DNA of 64,000 bases from Candolleomyces eurysporus (taxonomy: Eukaryota; Basidiomycota; Agaricomycetes; Agaricales; Psathyrellaceae): the NCBI GenBank assembly GCA_027579435.1, contig JANBPK010000710.1, positions 62,001-126,000 of the forward strand, in the 5' to 3' direction. Positions 1 through 12,192 of the stretch are shown here, one piece after another. Made by a program: the position numbers and the translations under genes. How positions within the stretch are numbered: position 1 is the stretch's first letter; every line of letters starts with the position of its first letter. The notes beneath the pieces were generated by a model. It did not search any database and was not told the origin of the DNA. It saw only the letters and a program-made list of their open reading frames with translations.

Positions 1-2320
1 ATGCCATAGTAGGCTGGGTGCACGCAAAAAGAATGCGGTTCTCATGACCACTTCAAGACTCATCGGCGGGCGGACTGACATAGGCGAAAGGCTTACATCG
101 GAGACACAGCAAATTTCCTGTACAAGATTTTTGCCCGGCAGGTAGACGATTCCTAGTTAACCGACAGGATCTCCTCGCGAAACCTGTCATGCGCATTTCC
201 AAGGAACGTTTGAAACATAAGACGTTTGTCTAGGGTCAACAGCTGGAAATTTACAGTCGTTTGCACAACAATCTGCGCGATTCGANTTTTTGAGCGCGCA
301 AGCTAGCCGGGTCACACCAAATGCGGTGGAATCTAGTCACCAGATCTCAGCTCAATGTTCAAGTTCATGTCGCTTATTTAGCAAATATTCATATACGTCA
401 TACCAGCTCTCCATCGTCCGCCCTCGAAGCACTAGCACTAGCAAGCGTGACATTACTCATTACTGGTCACATCAACCTGTCAAACGACGAGAGAAAAAAT
501 CNGCGCAGATTGTTATGCAAATAACTGTAAAATGTCTGTCACAAAGAATCCGGGTCGAATTCCCGAACACAGGAGATCTTGACGCTTTCAGTTTATTTAT
601 TTATTTGATGAAAAGCTCATTGCAACCAGGTCTTAAAGCTTAAAGACGGGTGAACATACCCCGAGCAGGCTGGAGAAAAGACCCTGGGATTGGGTTCACG
701 ATGGAGCGAAATTTAAAGAAGATAAGTTGAAAGCGTGAAGGCGGCACATGCCAGGACCTGAGGACAGGGGTTTGTAAGGGCGAAGGAAGAAGGTAGGGAG
801 AGAGCAGGAGCGTAAAAAGAGTGGAAACTCGCTAGGAAAAGCATTTTTCAGAGAAAGTGACGATCCATGGGGACATAGAGAATTACCAATTTCGCATACC
901 ATTGGTATTAGTTATTGCGCATGGAAACTAGTATTGAAAAATTAAAGGGATCTTCTCATTGAGTTACAGTGACTATGGCTTGTTCTCATCCTAGGTTGAA
1001 ACGATCCGTCTTCATAACGTTGTGGGTTGGTTATTTTGTATCATCGTCCTTGGTCGGCACACGACATAGGAACCATCCACTACATTCATACAATTCGACG
1101 ATCCGTCATAGTTCAAGACTTCCGTCAGCTAGAATGCGATACGAGAGCCAGCACCAGCTCAATAGGTCGTTTCTCAACAAGCAAATATAGAAGTTCCGAG
1201 CGAAGCAACGAGTTTCACAGTAGTACAACTTTCCAATCTGAAGTCGGATGCGTGGGTAAACAGGCTGTTCACCCGCGACCTACAGAGCTCTACTCTGAGA
1301 ATATTCAAGTGTGTAGAATGTATCCTTTGCTACCTAAGCAGCAAAATTTCCTTGGTAGAAAGGAGGCAGCAAAGGTAACAAACATGCTAAATCATCGCTC
1401 AAAGTCGGGATCAAAGCTGGGCGCAGGCTCCGGATCACGATTTGCATTTTGCTCCCTACTGTCCAAAGGTTGCAATTGGAGGCTAAGTAGGACCCAAAAT
1501 CGGGCACCTACCGTGAAACCCCTATTCACTCTCAACTAAAACCCGATTCGGTGAGAGCGACTTGATAGCTCCAGTGATTTCAGTGGAATCGGTGGAGTTC
1601 AGATGGAGAGCAGAGTTTGGAGGGTTGATTTCTGCATTTGTGAATTCAATCGTCAACATTTCATAGTGGTTATTGTGGATCGCGTTTCGGAGATACGTCA
1701 AATTGGAAGGATGGATGAAGCAAACAAGGAACTTGAAGTAAATCATGGATTGTGTACGTTAGCTTCTTCAAAGTTCGGACCATACGGAGGGTTTTCGAGC
1801 ACAATGTCGCTCCTATTATCCAGAACATACGGTTGGTATCATATCGCGCACCAACCGTGAATCGTTGGAAATGCGCAGATATATAAGGCAACCACGAGAC
1901 GCGGAGAGCCAATCACCCGAGAGCTACTGGAAAGAGATTGTAACACGCCAAAAAGGACAAACCCGCCAAATATCAGCGTAATTTGTTCGTACGCAGCACG
2001 TTTCTTTCGTTGATTCTCTATTGTGTTCTGGAATGAGGATTAGTTGAGGTTTACAGAGAATGGTTGCGCTGGCGTAGTTTCGTGCAAGACTGTAGCAGTG
2101 AACGAATTAGATTGAGAAGGGGGGTATGTCGAAATCGGAAGCGACTATACCTTATTCTTTGCCGTCCGCCTTTCTGAGCAATTCGACACTGGTATTTTCT
2201 GAAGTTTCGACCTACTTGAAGCTCTGCGATCGCGATATCAGTGAAAACGGAAACATCCCCCCTAATCCGTTCAGGCTCACCGTTTTTACGAGCTCGCCGA
2301 ATTCATCGACTTGTTATTCC
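1..2320. other. No recognisable gene
   Basis: I see only short open frames on both strands, none with a recognisable motif, conserved composition or a convincing chain of exons. There are isolated Ns near 286 and 502. It may hold distal regulatory sequence or decayed sequence; nothing specific can be supported. Confidence 0.5.
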
Positions 2321-2329
2321 TCTCTGTAG

Positions 2330-3520
2330 AGGTGGCCCGGTGCTCTTGGACCTCTTGCAAGGGCAATGTCCCGACCTCCTGAGCGCTCTGATTCAGCAGG
2401 CTGAAAGGCTGCGGGTCGTTGACGTGCCTTTCGCATAAGGTTCATCAGATGCTTTGTCCTTCTCTGTTCCTCTGCCCCTGCCCTTCAAAGTTGCAGGTTT
2501 CGTGCTGGGTTCAGGCGTCTCAGCTGAAGAGTCTAGAGGCTAAGGTACGCTCTTGACCACCTCGGTCTTCTTGGAGAGGTTCAGGAGAGTGAAATGGTAA
2601 GGGAGCCGTCGGAAGAGTCTCCTCTTCCAATAGTATCTTGAATTTGGTCATGGCCTTGCTACCTTCTTTAGTTTAGATGCTTCGCTAGTAATTTCGGCTG
2701 GTGTCGTCTTGGCTTTCTTCCTGGCCGGTTCCGAAGCAGGTGAGGGTAAGGTGGCTTTTGTCACCGTTCCTCGACTTTCGGACGGCTTTCATCTTCTTCC
2801 TCTTCCCCCTGGACTATGCTCAGCTTCCGTTTCGTAGGCTTCACTTTCGACTTGGGCGGCGGAACCAGGGTTACTTCATCGTCACTCGTCTCCTCCATGC
2901 TCTTGGACTTCGGTATGCAGGCTGTACGCCCGCGAGACTTCGGAGGTAATGGAGGATCGTTGTCATCGCTGTTGACTACTGTTGACGAGGCGCGGGATAC
3001 TGAAAATTCTGGACATGGCTCAGGAGGGATGCAGGGTGAAAGGAAGCATCGTACTAACCCGGTGCACAACGCTTGTTTTCATTTGCCTTCCCGGCCGCTT
3101 TCCAGGAGTTACTTGCTCTGGTGGTGCGAGCGGTCCGAGGNTTTTTTCGTGGCCTTCTTCACTGTTTTCTCTACTAGTTCACCATTTTCCTCATTGTCAG
3201 TGATGGTGGAAGGCTTCTTCGCCTTTCGTGACCTTGGAGTCGATTCTAAATAGCTAGTCAGGATGAGAATCAGAGACACCTGAACGAACTCACCAGGGTC
3301 CGGCGTTCCAGTAGCATCGCGTTTCTTACGACTAGAGCCCGTGGCTGAAAGACGGACGTAAGTAAAACATTGCTACCAAGTCACTTATATTTGATAAACG
3401 AAGAGCCCTGCCTTGTTCTTTCTTGTCCTGCGTCAACGGTGCTTTGGATATTGTTGTTTTCTTCCTGGGATCCTGCCTCACCATAGACAGTACAACAGCG
3501 AAGTTTACGGTTGCCAACGC
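2330..3520 (-). CDS. Putative lysine- and acidic-rich low-complexity protein (hypothetical)
   Basis: I do not recognise this gene. On the minus strand, successive open segments share one composition: Lys/Arg-rich stretches mixed with Ser/Thr/Pro and acidic patches. Examples are PPLPPKSRGR, KSKVKPTKRKLS, ASEPARKKAKTTP and GSSRKKRDATGTP. They are separated by plausible short introns; one donor follows the codons for RCAPG near 3060 and its acceptor lies just before EFSVSRASS near 3010. The composition resembles disordered nuclear or chromatin-associated proteins, but no folded domain is visible. An N at 3141 interrupts one frame. Start and stop are not resolved, so the coordinates mark only the coding-like zone. 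It may be a fragment or a pseudogene. Confidence 0.35.
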
Positions 3521-4105
3521 GGGTAGACGAAAGAAGAGAGATCCTCTTCCCCTTTCCGACTGTCGGATCCACGAGTCGCTGGTGGCTTCTCGGCTCGAAC
3601 GCGATCGTCAATTTTTCACTGGAAACAACCCTTTCGTCCCAAGAGTATATCAGCAAGGGTATTATGGCTGATAGGTTCAAGTATTCTGGAAACATGGTCA
3701 AAAAACTGCCGATAAACACATGAATCTGAGTACGTACCCACCGCGGTTGCAAGAACGCGACTGCTGGCGTTGAAGCCTCTGTTGGCCACTTGCTTTAACA
3801 CCCGTCACAGCTGATCTTGGGACTGCGCGAGGATGATTCGGCGTCGTGAGCTCTTTTCCATTTAAATTCGTGAAACCCGATAACTACAGTTGAGGAGGAA
3901 AGGGAAATGAACCCGATATAATAATACTTGAGTGGTCATGCACAGAGCATGTGGCTGTGCGATAGATAGCGTTTTGATGACCGTTCATTCCGAGCCCGGC
4001 TCTAGTGTTTATCGCAACCACCATCATCTCCGCATCATCGGTTCATCCAACTTCAAGCTCTCTCAAGAAGCCATCGTATATCAGCAGGAATAGTGTGGGT
4101 AGACC
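3521..4105. other. No clear gene; possible extreme 5' part of the CHAT gene at its end
   Basis: Overlapping short ORFs on both strands show no motif. From about 4010 one plus-strand frame reads HHHLRIIGSSNFKLSQEA, which looks coding and may be the N-terminus of the next gene. Its frame closes at a stop near 4090 and I could not join it by a convincing intron. Confidence 0.35.
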
Positions 4106-7100
4106 ATCAAGAAGGTGCGTAGCTTTGACCGGCTTATTGACCAGGTTTTTGACCTGTACTCAGCAACGATGGCACCTGCCAGTTTGATCCCGGAGTTCAC
4201 TCACGATACGGGTGTTATCATGTCAGTTCGCAAAACGATGCTTACTAGAGCGAATTGTTAACATATCTTCAGTGTCTTGGCAGCAAGGCCTCAACTTAAG
4301 CATACCGTGCGCTGTCGCTGTTGAATTCGTCGAGCGCCTATCTGATGCCCACACAGTTTTGCATGTTGCTGACGGAGAAAGGATTCAGCTCAACCACCGA
4401 ACCCTCAGATACCAACAATATCCAGTACTCCGAACCATATTATCCTGAAGAACCTGTTGAATACACTGAAATTGCGACGGAAGGTGGAAAACCGGTTCAA
4501 CGTCGTATTGCCTGCGTTCAGCTGCTTTCTTTGACCGAGTTTTCGAACTTGAATCCTTCGGTTAATGTGGACATCTTCGCCGACTTATGTGCTCTTCTTG
4601 CTACACTGTGCGTCTCAATTTCTTTCTACCTTGTGTTAGTTGCTGACGCGCGAACAGGAGCATGCGCTCCCAACCGATCCTCGGCTTCCTGTACCTCGGC
4701 GAGTCGAAGACTCCTCGCGTTGGAGGGACCGCTGGGAAGCTGATCGAGCAGCTGGCCAAATACATCATCGGCTATGGTCGCTCACATTTCGCGTTCGTCT
4801 CTGTGTCTTGGCTTGATCGGGGGGCCAAGGACACTGTCCTGGTCAATAACGAGACTAAGATACGCTCTTGGCTTGAACGATTGTTTTTCGGGGCGGAATC
4901 TTTGCCTGAGCCCGAGTCCTCGCAGCATCAAAACTTGCAAATGCTAAGGCTCACTGGTCACTCTGGATCTGCAGCAAATGTGATTCTGACTTTCTTGAGC
5001 AACCCTGCTTCCATCTCTTCAAAGCCTTTGCTGCAAGTCCAATTGCCCAAAAAGGTGCAGCTATCGGACACGTCGGTTGGGTCTGAGTTCAACAATAAAC
5101 TGGGGAATGTCTTGCGTGATTTATGCGATGATCTGGAGGAAGATGATGAAGGCGAGGATCTGCTTCCTGAGCATCTAGACACTGTCTTTCAACACCATTC
5201 CGGCTTTCTTGAGCTCCATTCATACAATAAGGTTGGGGAAAGCCTAGAATGGAATGCAGTAAAAACTGCTGTAGCAAACATTGTCAAGAATGCTTCCTTT
5301 ATTCTGTGAGTAGTGAAATATAGCTTGCTTATCCTGGTATACTCATTTGCTGTGACAGACTATTTGATCGAGATTCTACTCTTATATCCAAGGTGTGGCT
5401 GTTTTCTATGATAGTTCTTGAAAGATGCTGATATTCTACCAGCCATGGAAGCCCCAAACCTACTTCCCTCTTATTCCAGCTGGAAATAGCACCACATACT
5501 TTATCTTGGTGCCTACCTTTCTAAATGCAGCTGGTGATGCCTTGGTCTTTGCTCAGGTGTATAGATGCCTTGCATTCATGTGAGCTTCTCCATTATCTTT
5601 AGGCAATAGTATATCTAAATTAGCTCCAGAAACACCTTTAATCTCAAGCTGCTTGGAATTACTTACTGCTGGCCTGATAGCTCCTCCTGTGTCAAGGCTG
5701 AGATTCATTGCAATCTCAGGCTACTGTCCAAAATTTGTGGGACTAGCTGCCTCAGTTATTTAGTCCTGCTTAAAGCCACTTGGCAATTAGAGGACCAAAA
5801 TGCTGGTGTTTTGCATAGGCTTGTTCAAGGGGCTCACTTTTTAGCAAAAAAGAGGCAAACTCCTCAGGCTTTGAAGGCTGCTATCACCAGTGTACTATTG
5901 GAGCAAAACAAAGCTGACTTTGATCTAAAGTCTCAGCTTACTCTCTCTCAAGAGATTACGGCCAATAATTCAATCTCTGGAACATCTGCTGGGCTAGAGA
6001 TCTTGCAGTCTCTTACTGCAAAGCTTTCTGAGAGGAAAGATGACCTCAAAGTTCATGACCTCCAAAAGTCTGACACTACATCTTTGAATTGTATCTGGCA
6101 CAATCAAATCACCTTGCTATTCTTGCAATGGGGTGTCATTCGCTTTTTTGGAAGTGCTGGCATTTATCAAAAGATTGAAGCAAAGCTTCAAGATGCAAAT
6201 GTACAAAAAGCCATCACTCAAATGGAAGCTATTACCACTTTGCAGTCACAGCATTATCCTGAAAAAGGGCATAAACTTGCTCAATTGGGGGGCCTATACA
6301 GTGCACATTTTATGGCTCATGGTGATACCCAAGATCTGACTCATACTATCAAGCGGTATAATGAGGCTGTTGCCCTTTTTCACCCAGATGACCCTCAACG
6401 AGCTGAACATCTCTTGATCCTGGGTTCACACCTGGAGAAAAGGTGTCAACTTTCTGGAAACAAGGATGATCTTGTCAAGGCCATTCACAGATGCCAAGAA
6501 GCAGTTGATGTGGTTGTGAAGAATCTTGGCCCTTCTCTTCCAAATGATCTTCAAAAAGCCTTAGCCTCTCATGCTCTGGGAGCTATACTCAAAAGGAAGT
6601 TTGAAAAGGACATGGACAACATTGGAGCTGGAGCTGATGTTAATGACATCAACAGAGCAATCCTCTGTCTTCATGATGCTGAAAGTCTTGCACCTCATGG
6701 CCACCAAATTGCCTCCATCATTTTCAGTGATCTTTGTCACTCACATGTCCTCAAAAGCAAGTACTACTCTTACAAGGAGGATGTTCAGCAAGCTATGAGC
6801 ATGATTGAAACAGCTATGGATGAGTGCAACAAGACTTTGTCTGATCCTGGCTCAAATCACCCTGCATATGCCATGATTCTGAATGCAAAATGCCAGGCAT
6901 ACTCCAAGCATTACAAACTTGTCAAAGTTAAAAACCTGACCTCAAAGTATGCTGTGGATATCAAGGAAGCTATCAGAGTTGGTGAGATGGCTGTAGAGCA
7001 CAGTGGTGGGACAAGCCCAGAATGCACATACTTGTTGGACTTGGGAAAGGCTTATTGGTATCTGCATGAGAGTTCCTCTGACAAATCCTCAACTGAGACT

Positions 7101-8969
7101 GCAGGAGACATACCTTCAGCCCTGACAAGGGCTGTGGAATGTTTCTGTCAATCAGCACAATGTGAAACTGCAGATCATATGATCAGGTTCAAAAGTGCGA
7201 GGAATTGGGCTAAAGTTGAGACAGAGATGGCAGCTATTGCAAAGCTCAAGCCTTCAGAATCTATCACAGTTCTAAAAGCATATGAGTACTGTGCTATCCT
7301 GTTGGCTGAGATTGCTGGAGAAGAGATACCTCTTTACAAGCAGTACAGAAGGCTGGAGAAAATTCAAAAGATTGTCTATCAAGCAACCGCTGCAGCTGTC
7401 AGCTATGACAAGCTGGACAAGGCTGTTGAATTTTTTGAGGAAGGGAGATCTGTTGTCTGGAAGCATTACTTCAAGCATGACATTATTATGCATGCTTTGA
7501 AAGACAAGGATCCTGAACTGGCAAAGCAATATATCAACCATCAGAATCAGCTGAGGTCAAATGCTGCAGATGAAGCTAACTCTACCCTCAAAGTGAGAGC
7601 TACTCTAGATGGAGCTCCAAATTCACAAGGCCCCAAATCTAACTTGATTGTGGAAGACTTGAAGGAAATAAAGAAGGCAATCCAAGGGTTTGCTGAATTT
7701 AGCACCTTTGGGCTTTATCAAAAGCTCTCACTCCTGGACAAGGCTGCTGAGCATGGCCCTATCATTCTGACTAACCTGTGTGGAGAGCAATGTGATGCTC
7801 TTATTCTCCAGAAGAAAAGGCCTGTCACACATGTAAAGTTACCTAAAATGACTTATGCACTTGCCACAGAGCTGCAGAGCAATCTCACAGATGTGATTGG
7901 AGAGGGAGGGAGAGTAAGAGGAGGAGGGAGAAGGGGAGAGGAAAAAGATGATGAAGAAAGTGAGGAGGAAGAAGAAGAAGAGGAGGAGGAGGAGGAGGAG
8001 AAAGAAGGAAGAGCAAGAGGCATAAAGGATGCAGATATTCCTAAAGGGAAGGGAAGCATGAAAAGGATTTTGAAGATTTTGTGGACTACTGTGGCAAAGC
8101 CTGTTGTCCAGAGCCTGGGTAAAGTAAGATCACCATTTCTCATTACTTTTGTACCTTTCTAATTGATTTTGTAGGTCTCCACTCAACCCAATAGCCGTAT
8201 ATTCTGGTGTATGTCTGGCCCACTTGCATTTCTGCCCCTCCATGCAGCAGGAGATTACAGTGTCAGAGGCAAAGAAACCAAGCTTTCAGATTCCTTCCAC
8301 TCCTCCTATATTCCAAATATACTCTCCTTGCTCAAGACCCCCACCAATAGCCCTTCCAAACGGGTCCTAGCAGTTGCACAATCAAAAACACCAGGCCAAC
8401 AAAGACTTCCTGGCACTCTTCTTGAGGTCAATCACCTTAAAGACCATAAAGTGGCCCAGAAATACACCACGGTGCTTATTGATGAGGAAGGCACTGTGGA
8501 GAGAGTCAAGCAAGAACTTTTCAAATCTCAATGGGCCCACTTTGCCTGCCATGGAGTGCAGAATGAGGTTGATGGACTGAAGAGTGCTTTGCTCCTGGAT
8601 GGAGGAAAGGAGCTCACTCTTAAAGAGCTGGTTGGGCTTGGAATACCTCAAGCAGAGTTTGCTTTCTTGTCTGCCTGTCAATCAGCTAAGGGTGACATTG
8701 CCCTTCCTGAAGAACATATTCATCTTGCAGCTGGGATGTTGACAGCCGGATACCGAGGTGCGATTGCAACCATGTGGAGCATTCGGGATGAAGATGGGCT
8801 ATATGTTGCCAAGGAGGTGTATAACATCCTTTTTGAAGGGGAGAAAAAGAAGGGATTTATGGACCACAAGAAGGCTGTAAGGGCTCTCAATGAGGCTATT
8901 AAGAAGTTGAGGGAGGAGAAAAACGTCAATTGTCGGCACTGGGTTCCTTTTGTTCACATTGGCTTGTAG
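4106..8969 (+). CDS. Degenerate GTPase-like/TPR/CHAT-domain protein (caspase-like protease)
   Basis: A multi-exon gene. Supported exons end or run at ..4607, 4658-5305, 5359-5392, 5443-5579, 5624-8123 and 8175-8969, and all join in frame at GT-AG sites. The C-terminal CHAT domain (peptidase family C80-like, related to caspases and separase) keeps the catalytic pair: His in FACHG (codon 8550-8552) and Cys in LSACQSA (codon 8676-8678). It also has the family signature RIFWCMSGPLAFLPLHAAG directly after the last intron. The middle (about 6200-7500) is helical and TPR-like. Two segments before it (about 4400-5060 and 5520-6030) resemble the second half of fungal AIG1-like GTPases (GFLYLGES / LLGITYCWP, then VSVSW / LLKATW, then LLQVQL / LKSQL), but I see no intact P-loop. 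A Glu-rich run (7950-8010) lies inside the CHAT region. The true start is unresolved: 4106-4300 is coding-like but its frames conflict. Confidence 0.8.
7905..8025 (+). repeat. GAG/GAA-rich simple sequence encoding an acidic run
   Basis: A purine-rich tract of GAG, GAA and AGG triplets inside the CHAT gene encodes an Arg/Gly-rich stretch followed by more than a dozen Glu residues. It lies between the start of the CHAT domain and the intron at 8124-8174, so it probably forms a disordered surface loop. The length of such tracts often varies between strains. Confidence 0.8.
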
Positions 8970-9044
8970 TATGCATAGTATTTCTTCGAATGTATGTAAT
9001 AGTACAATGTAGTATGACCACGAAAACCAAGATTCGAGACTCAC

Positions 9045-11746
9045 TTACAGCTTACCATATGCAGCTTGCCCATCCACCACCGTCGCTCTAACCTGTGCCT
9101 TCAAAATCTCGCTGTAATCTTCCTCATCGTCCATAATATCACGGTCAAGAATCACGAAGTCCGCTTTCTTCCCGGGCTCCAAGGTTCCGATGTCATCTTC
9201 TGAGAAGGATGCGTAGGCGGGATCGTAGGTCATGCCTTTCAGAGCTTGCGCACGAGTAAGCTTCTCCAACGGGTACCTAAGGTATCGTAAGTAAACTAAT
9301 CATCGGGCCTAGTGCAAACGAAAAGAAAGGTTCTCACCATCCACCCGCTCCGTGCGGTGACGTTCCTGAAGTGCTCGAGAGGCGGGAGACGGCAGCGTAG
9401 AATCCTAGCAGTGGATTCACGCCTTCGACCGGGAAATCGGAGCCGAGAGGAAGGACATGGTTAGGCGACGCCCTGGTAAGAACTTGAGTAAGCCCCGGAC
9501 AGTACTGTTCAACAAGCGGCATTTACTGGAGAAGAGTTTGGTAGGCGTATGCGCGTTTGATTCGGTTGTGTCCCTGCGATGTTCACAGATTTATCCATGA
9601 GTTCAGAAGAGCTCGTGAGATTAAAGAACATGGAGCTCACCAGACGCGTCTCTGCATACCACATATCTGACGTCCTGCACGCCGCGAAACGGGGGTGAGT
9701 TTCCGATAAATGTCGCTAGCAAAGAGAGCTTACGCATGGGTGGGTTGGACGCTCGCGATCACTGGGAAACACAGAAAGTAAACGGACTGTTTCTGTCAAC
9801 GGATCGGGGAGTAAATCTCACTCACCGCCCAGTCGTCCTATCCTCTCCTCGAGATCTCCTTTCCCGAATATCTGTGCATGTTCGATTCGGGGACGCTTCG
9901 TCCGAACATCATACTTGAACTTCTTGCCATCATCACTATTAGCAGGCAACGAGAGCAACTCTTCGAAGATGTCGAGCACGACTTTGTTCGCTCGGTCGCC
10001 TATGCAGTGGATGTTCTGAAGTGACGTATGCGAGACGTCAGATTATTGTGTTGTTTTTTAAAGAGTGCAGGAGGCCTCACCGTTTGCCAGCCGTCTTCCC
10101 AGAACTTCGTCACGAGCCGCTTGAGCACGTCAGGACGCGTCTGCATGAGCCCTGTGGTGCTCGGGTTGTCGGAATAAGGTTCGAGGAGGGCGGCACCCCA
10201 AGAACCCAACGCGCCTGCCGAATATACGCATAGTCAGTCAATCAGTCCGAAATGAGCGAATGAACAAGCGAAACGCTGAGGCGTGGCCAGCAGCAACAGA
10301 CAACCAGGATCCGGAAGAATGAAGAGTAACTGACCGTCAGTGAAGAGCTTGACTGCGCGAAGGTTTAGTCTGCCGTGTTTCCCGTAGTTGAAGAGTTTAG
10401 GGAAAGAGGTGGTGTCGTTGCCCCAGTATTCGGTCGAGGGAGAGTATCCCATGAGGTACATCCGGAGCGGGAGGTTGCCTGCGTCCGCGATTCTATAACA
10501 ACAAACACCAAAGTTAGATCAGCCAAGGCCGCTCGAGGAAGAGAGGGTGTAGTCCCCAATGCGTACTTGCGATAGAAGGCGATGAACCGCGAGTTCGTGT
10601 CCGCATCATGGATAGACGTGAGCCCGTATTTGAGCGCGAGTCCGACAGTTGTGTCAAAGTACTCTTGCATTTGGTCTTCGGTCCATTGAGGCGCGGGTAT
10701 GATGTTCATCGCTTTGTCCATGAATATTCCTGCCAGGGTCGCGTCAATCTTGCAAGCGATGGAAAAGCAAGGCGAGCTTAACCTACCTGTAGGCTTGCCG
10801 TCCTCGAACCTCACGATCTTCCCTCCGTCTTTCTCGATTTCGCCGTCCTGCGAAGGTGGAGGCAGCTCTCCGCTGGCTTGCATGATTTCCAGCACGCGTG
10901 GGGAGACCCATTTAGCGTGTCCGTCGATTCGGCTCAGGGAAATGGGTCGGCCCTTGAGGATGGGCGACTCGTCGAGGTCTGCCTGCAAGATCACATCCCA
11001 CGTAAGCTTTCTAGCACAAAGAAAAGAAGAGGAAGGAAAGGAAGGGAAGATGACGAAGAAGGACGGGACTCACAGCAGTAGGAAACTCGGCGCCCTCGCC
11101 CCCATTCCACTTGGTCTGGTCCCAGCCCATACCCTCGACCCATCTGTCCTTGTCGTTCTGGACGTCCGGGTGGCTAAGGACATACGCCTCCAGGGCTTGG
11201 ATAACGTCCTGCAGGGACTTGGTCTCGACGAGAGGTAGCTGGAGCATGTACCCGTTCTCGATGACGTGCGCATGGGCATCCGTGAATCCGGGGTAGAGGG
11301 CTTCGTTCGGTTGGAGGTGGATGACCCTTAGTGTAGGTTGGAGGGCCTCTAGTATCTTGTCGAGGGCATTTTCGATTGTCGCAGGTGCATAAAAGTTGGT
11401 ACTGCGAATGGATTCAGGAAGCCGAGTCGCGAGCTGGTTGAAAAAGCTTTTGGAGTGCGACTTGCGGTCCTCCACGGTCGTTTTGTGCACCTCGTCTGCG
11501 ATCCGATGTGAGCCCGTAGCATTCGAGGATTCTCGGGAGCAGCTGGCACGTACCGAAAGACCCTACGGCCACAATCCTATCCCTGTGGACTGATACACAT
11601 TCGGCGCGTGCTGGCGACGCGACGGTGTATATGCGACTGTTTGGAGAGCATACGATATAGGTTTTCCCAGCTTGCTTTGTCGTCGACCAAGCAAAGTATA
11701 CGGTCGAGCTCGTTGCGAGAGCTAGGAGTGTGGATTTGAGGAGCAT
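9045..11746 (-). CDS. YtcJ-like metal-dependent amidohydrolase (Amidohydro_3 family)
   Basis: A multi-exon minus-strand gene in the amidohydrolase superfamily (YtcJ/LAF3 group, TIM-barrel hydrolases of largely unknown substrate). In order it shows the N-terminal metal motif GFTDAHAHV (near 11270), WVEGMGWDQTKW, GRPISLSRIDGHAKWVS, the segment GLTSIHDADTNSRF, LNLRAVKLFTDGALGSWGA, the metal or catalytic motif NIHCIGDRANK (near 10000), RIEHAQIFG, PLGSDFPVEGVNP and the C-terminal composite-barrel end GTLEPGKKADFVILDRD. About ten introns separate these blocks, all GT-AG. I prefer the ATG at 11746 because it begins MLLKSTLLALATSSTVYFAW, a hydrophobic signal-anchor; an in-frame ATG exists at 11896. 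The stop (9045) is only 75 bp from the stop of the convergent CHAT gene. Substrate unknown. Confidence 0.88.
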
Positions 11747-12192
11747 GATCTCCTGCTCGTCGTGGCCCAAGTCTTCGAATGGCCCATCATACCATGTGTC
11801 GAGTGTAAAGGACGTGCGTGGGAGTAGTAGGGCGCTTAGGAGACCTGATCCGCGTCGGCATACCTTGAGCCAAAGGACTGAGAGGCGACTTATCATAGAG
11901 CACAGTGAACATCCCTGACCATGCTATACGGACCTCCAATCGAATTATGGGTCAAATTATTATGATAATTGTAGTATAATTTCTCAATCTTTCCTACGTG
12001 TGTCTACCTCAGACTCCGGAAAAAAAAAACCTAATTACTTGTTTCACGAGTCTTAAGCTGAAGTTCCTCCGAATCAATATGTAAATATCACTGAACAGTC
12101 ATACCAACAGAAGCAGCCATAGTACGCACGATCTACTCCTCCGAGTCGCCTCCTTCCTTCCTTTACCTCGTGCTACCCAGGCCGTGGACTGC

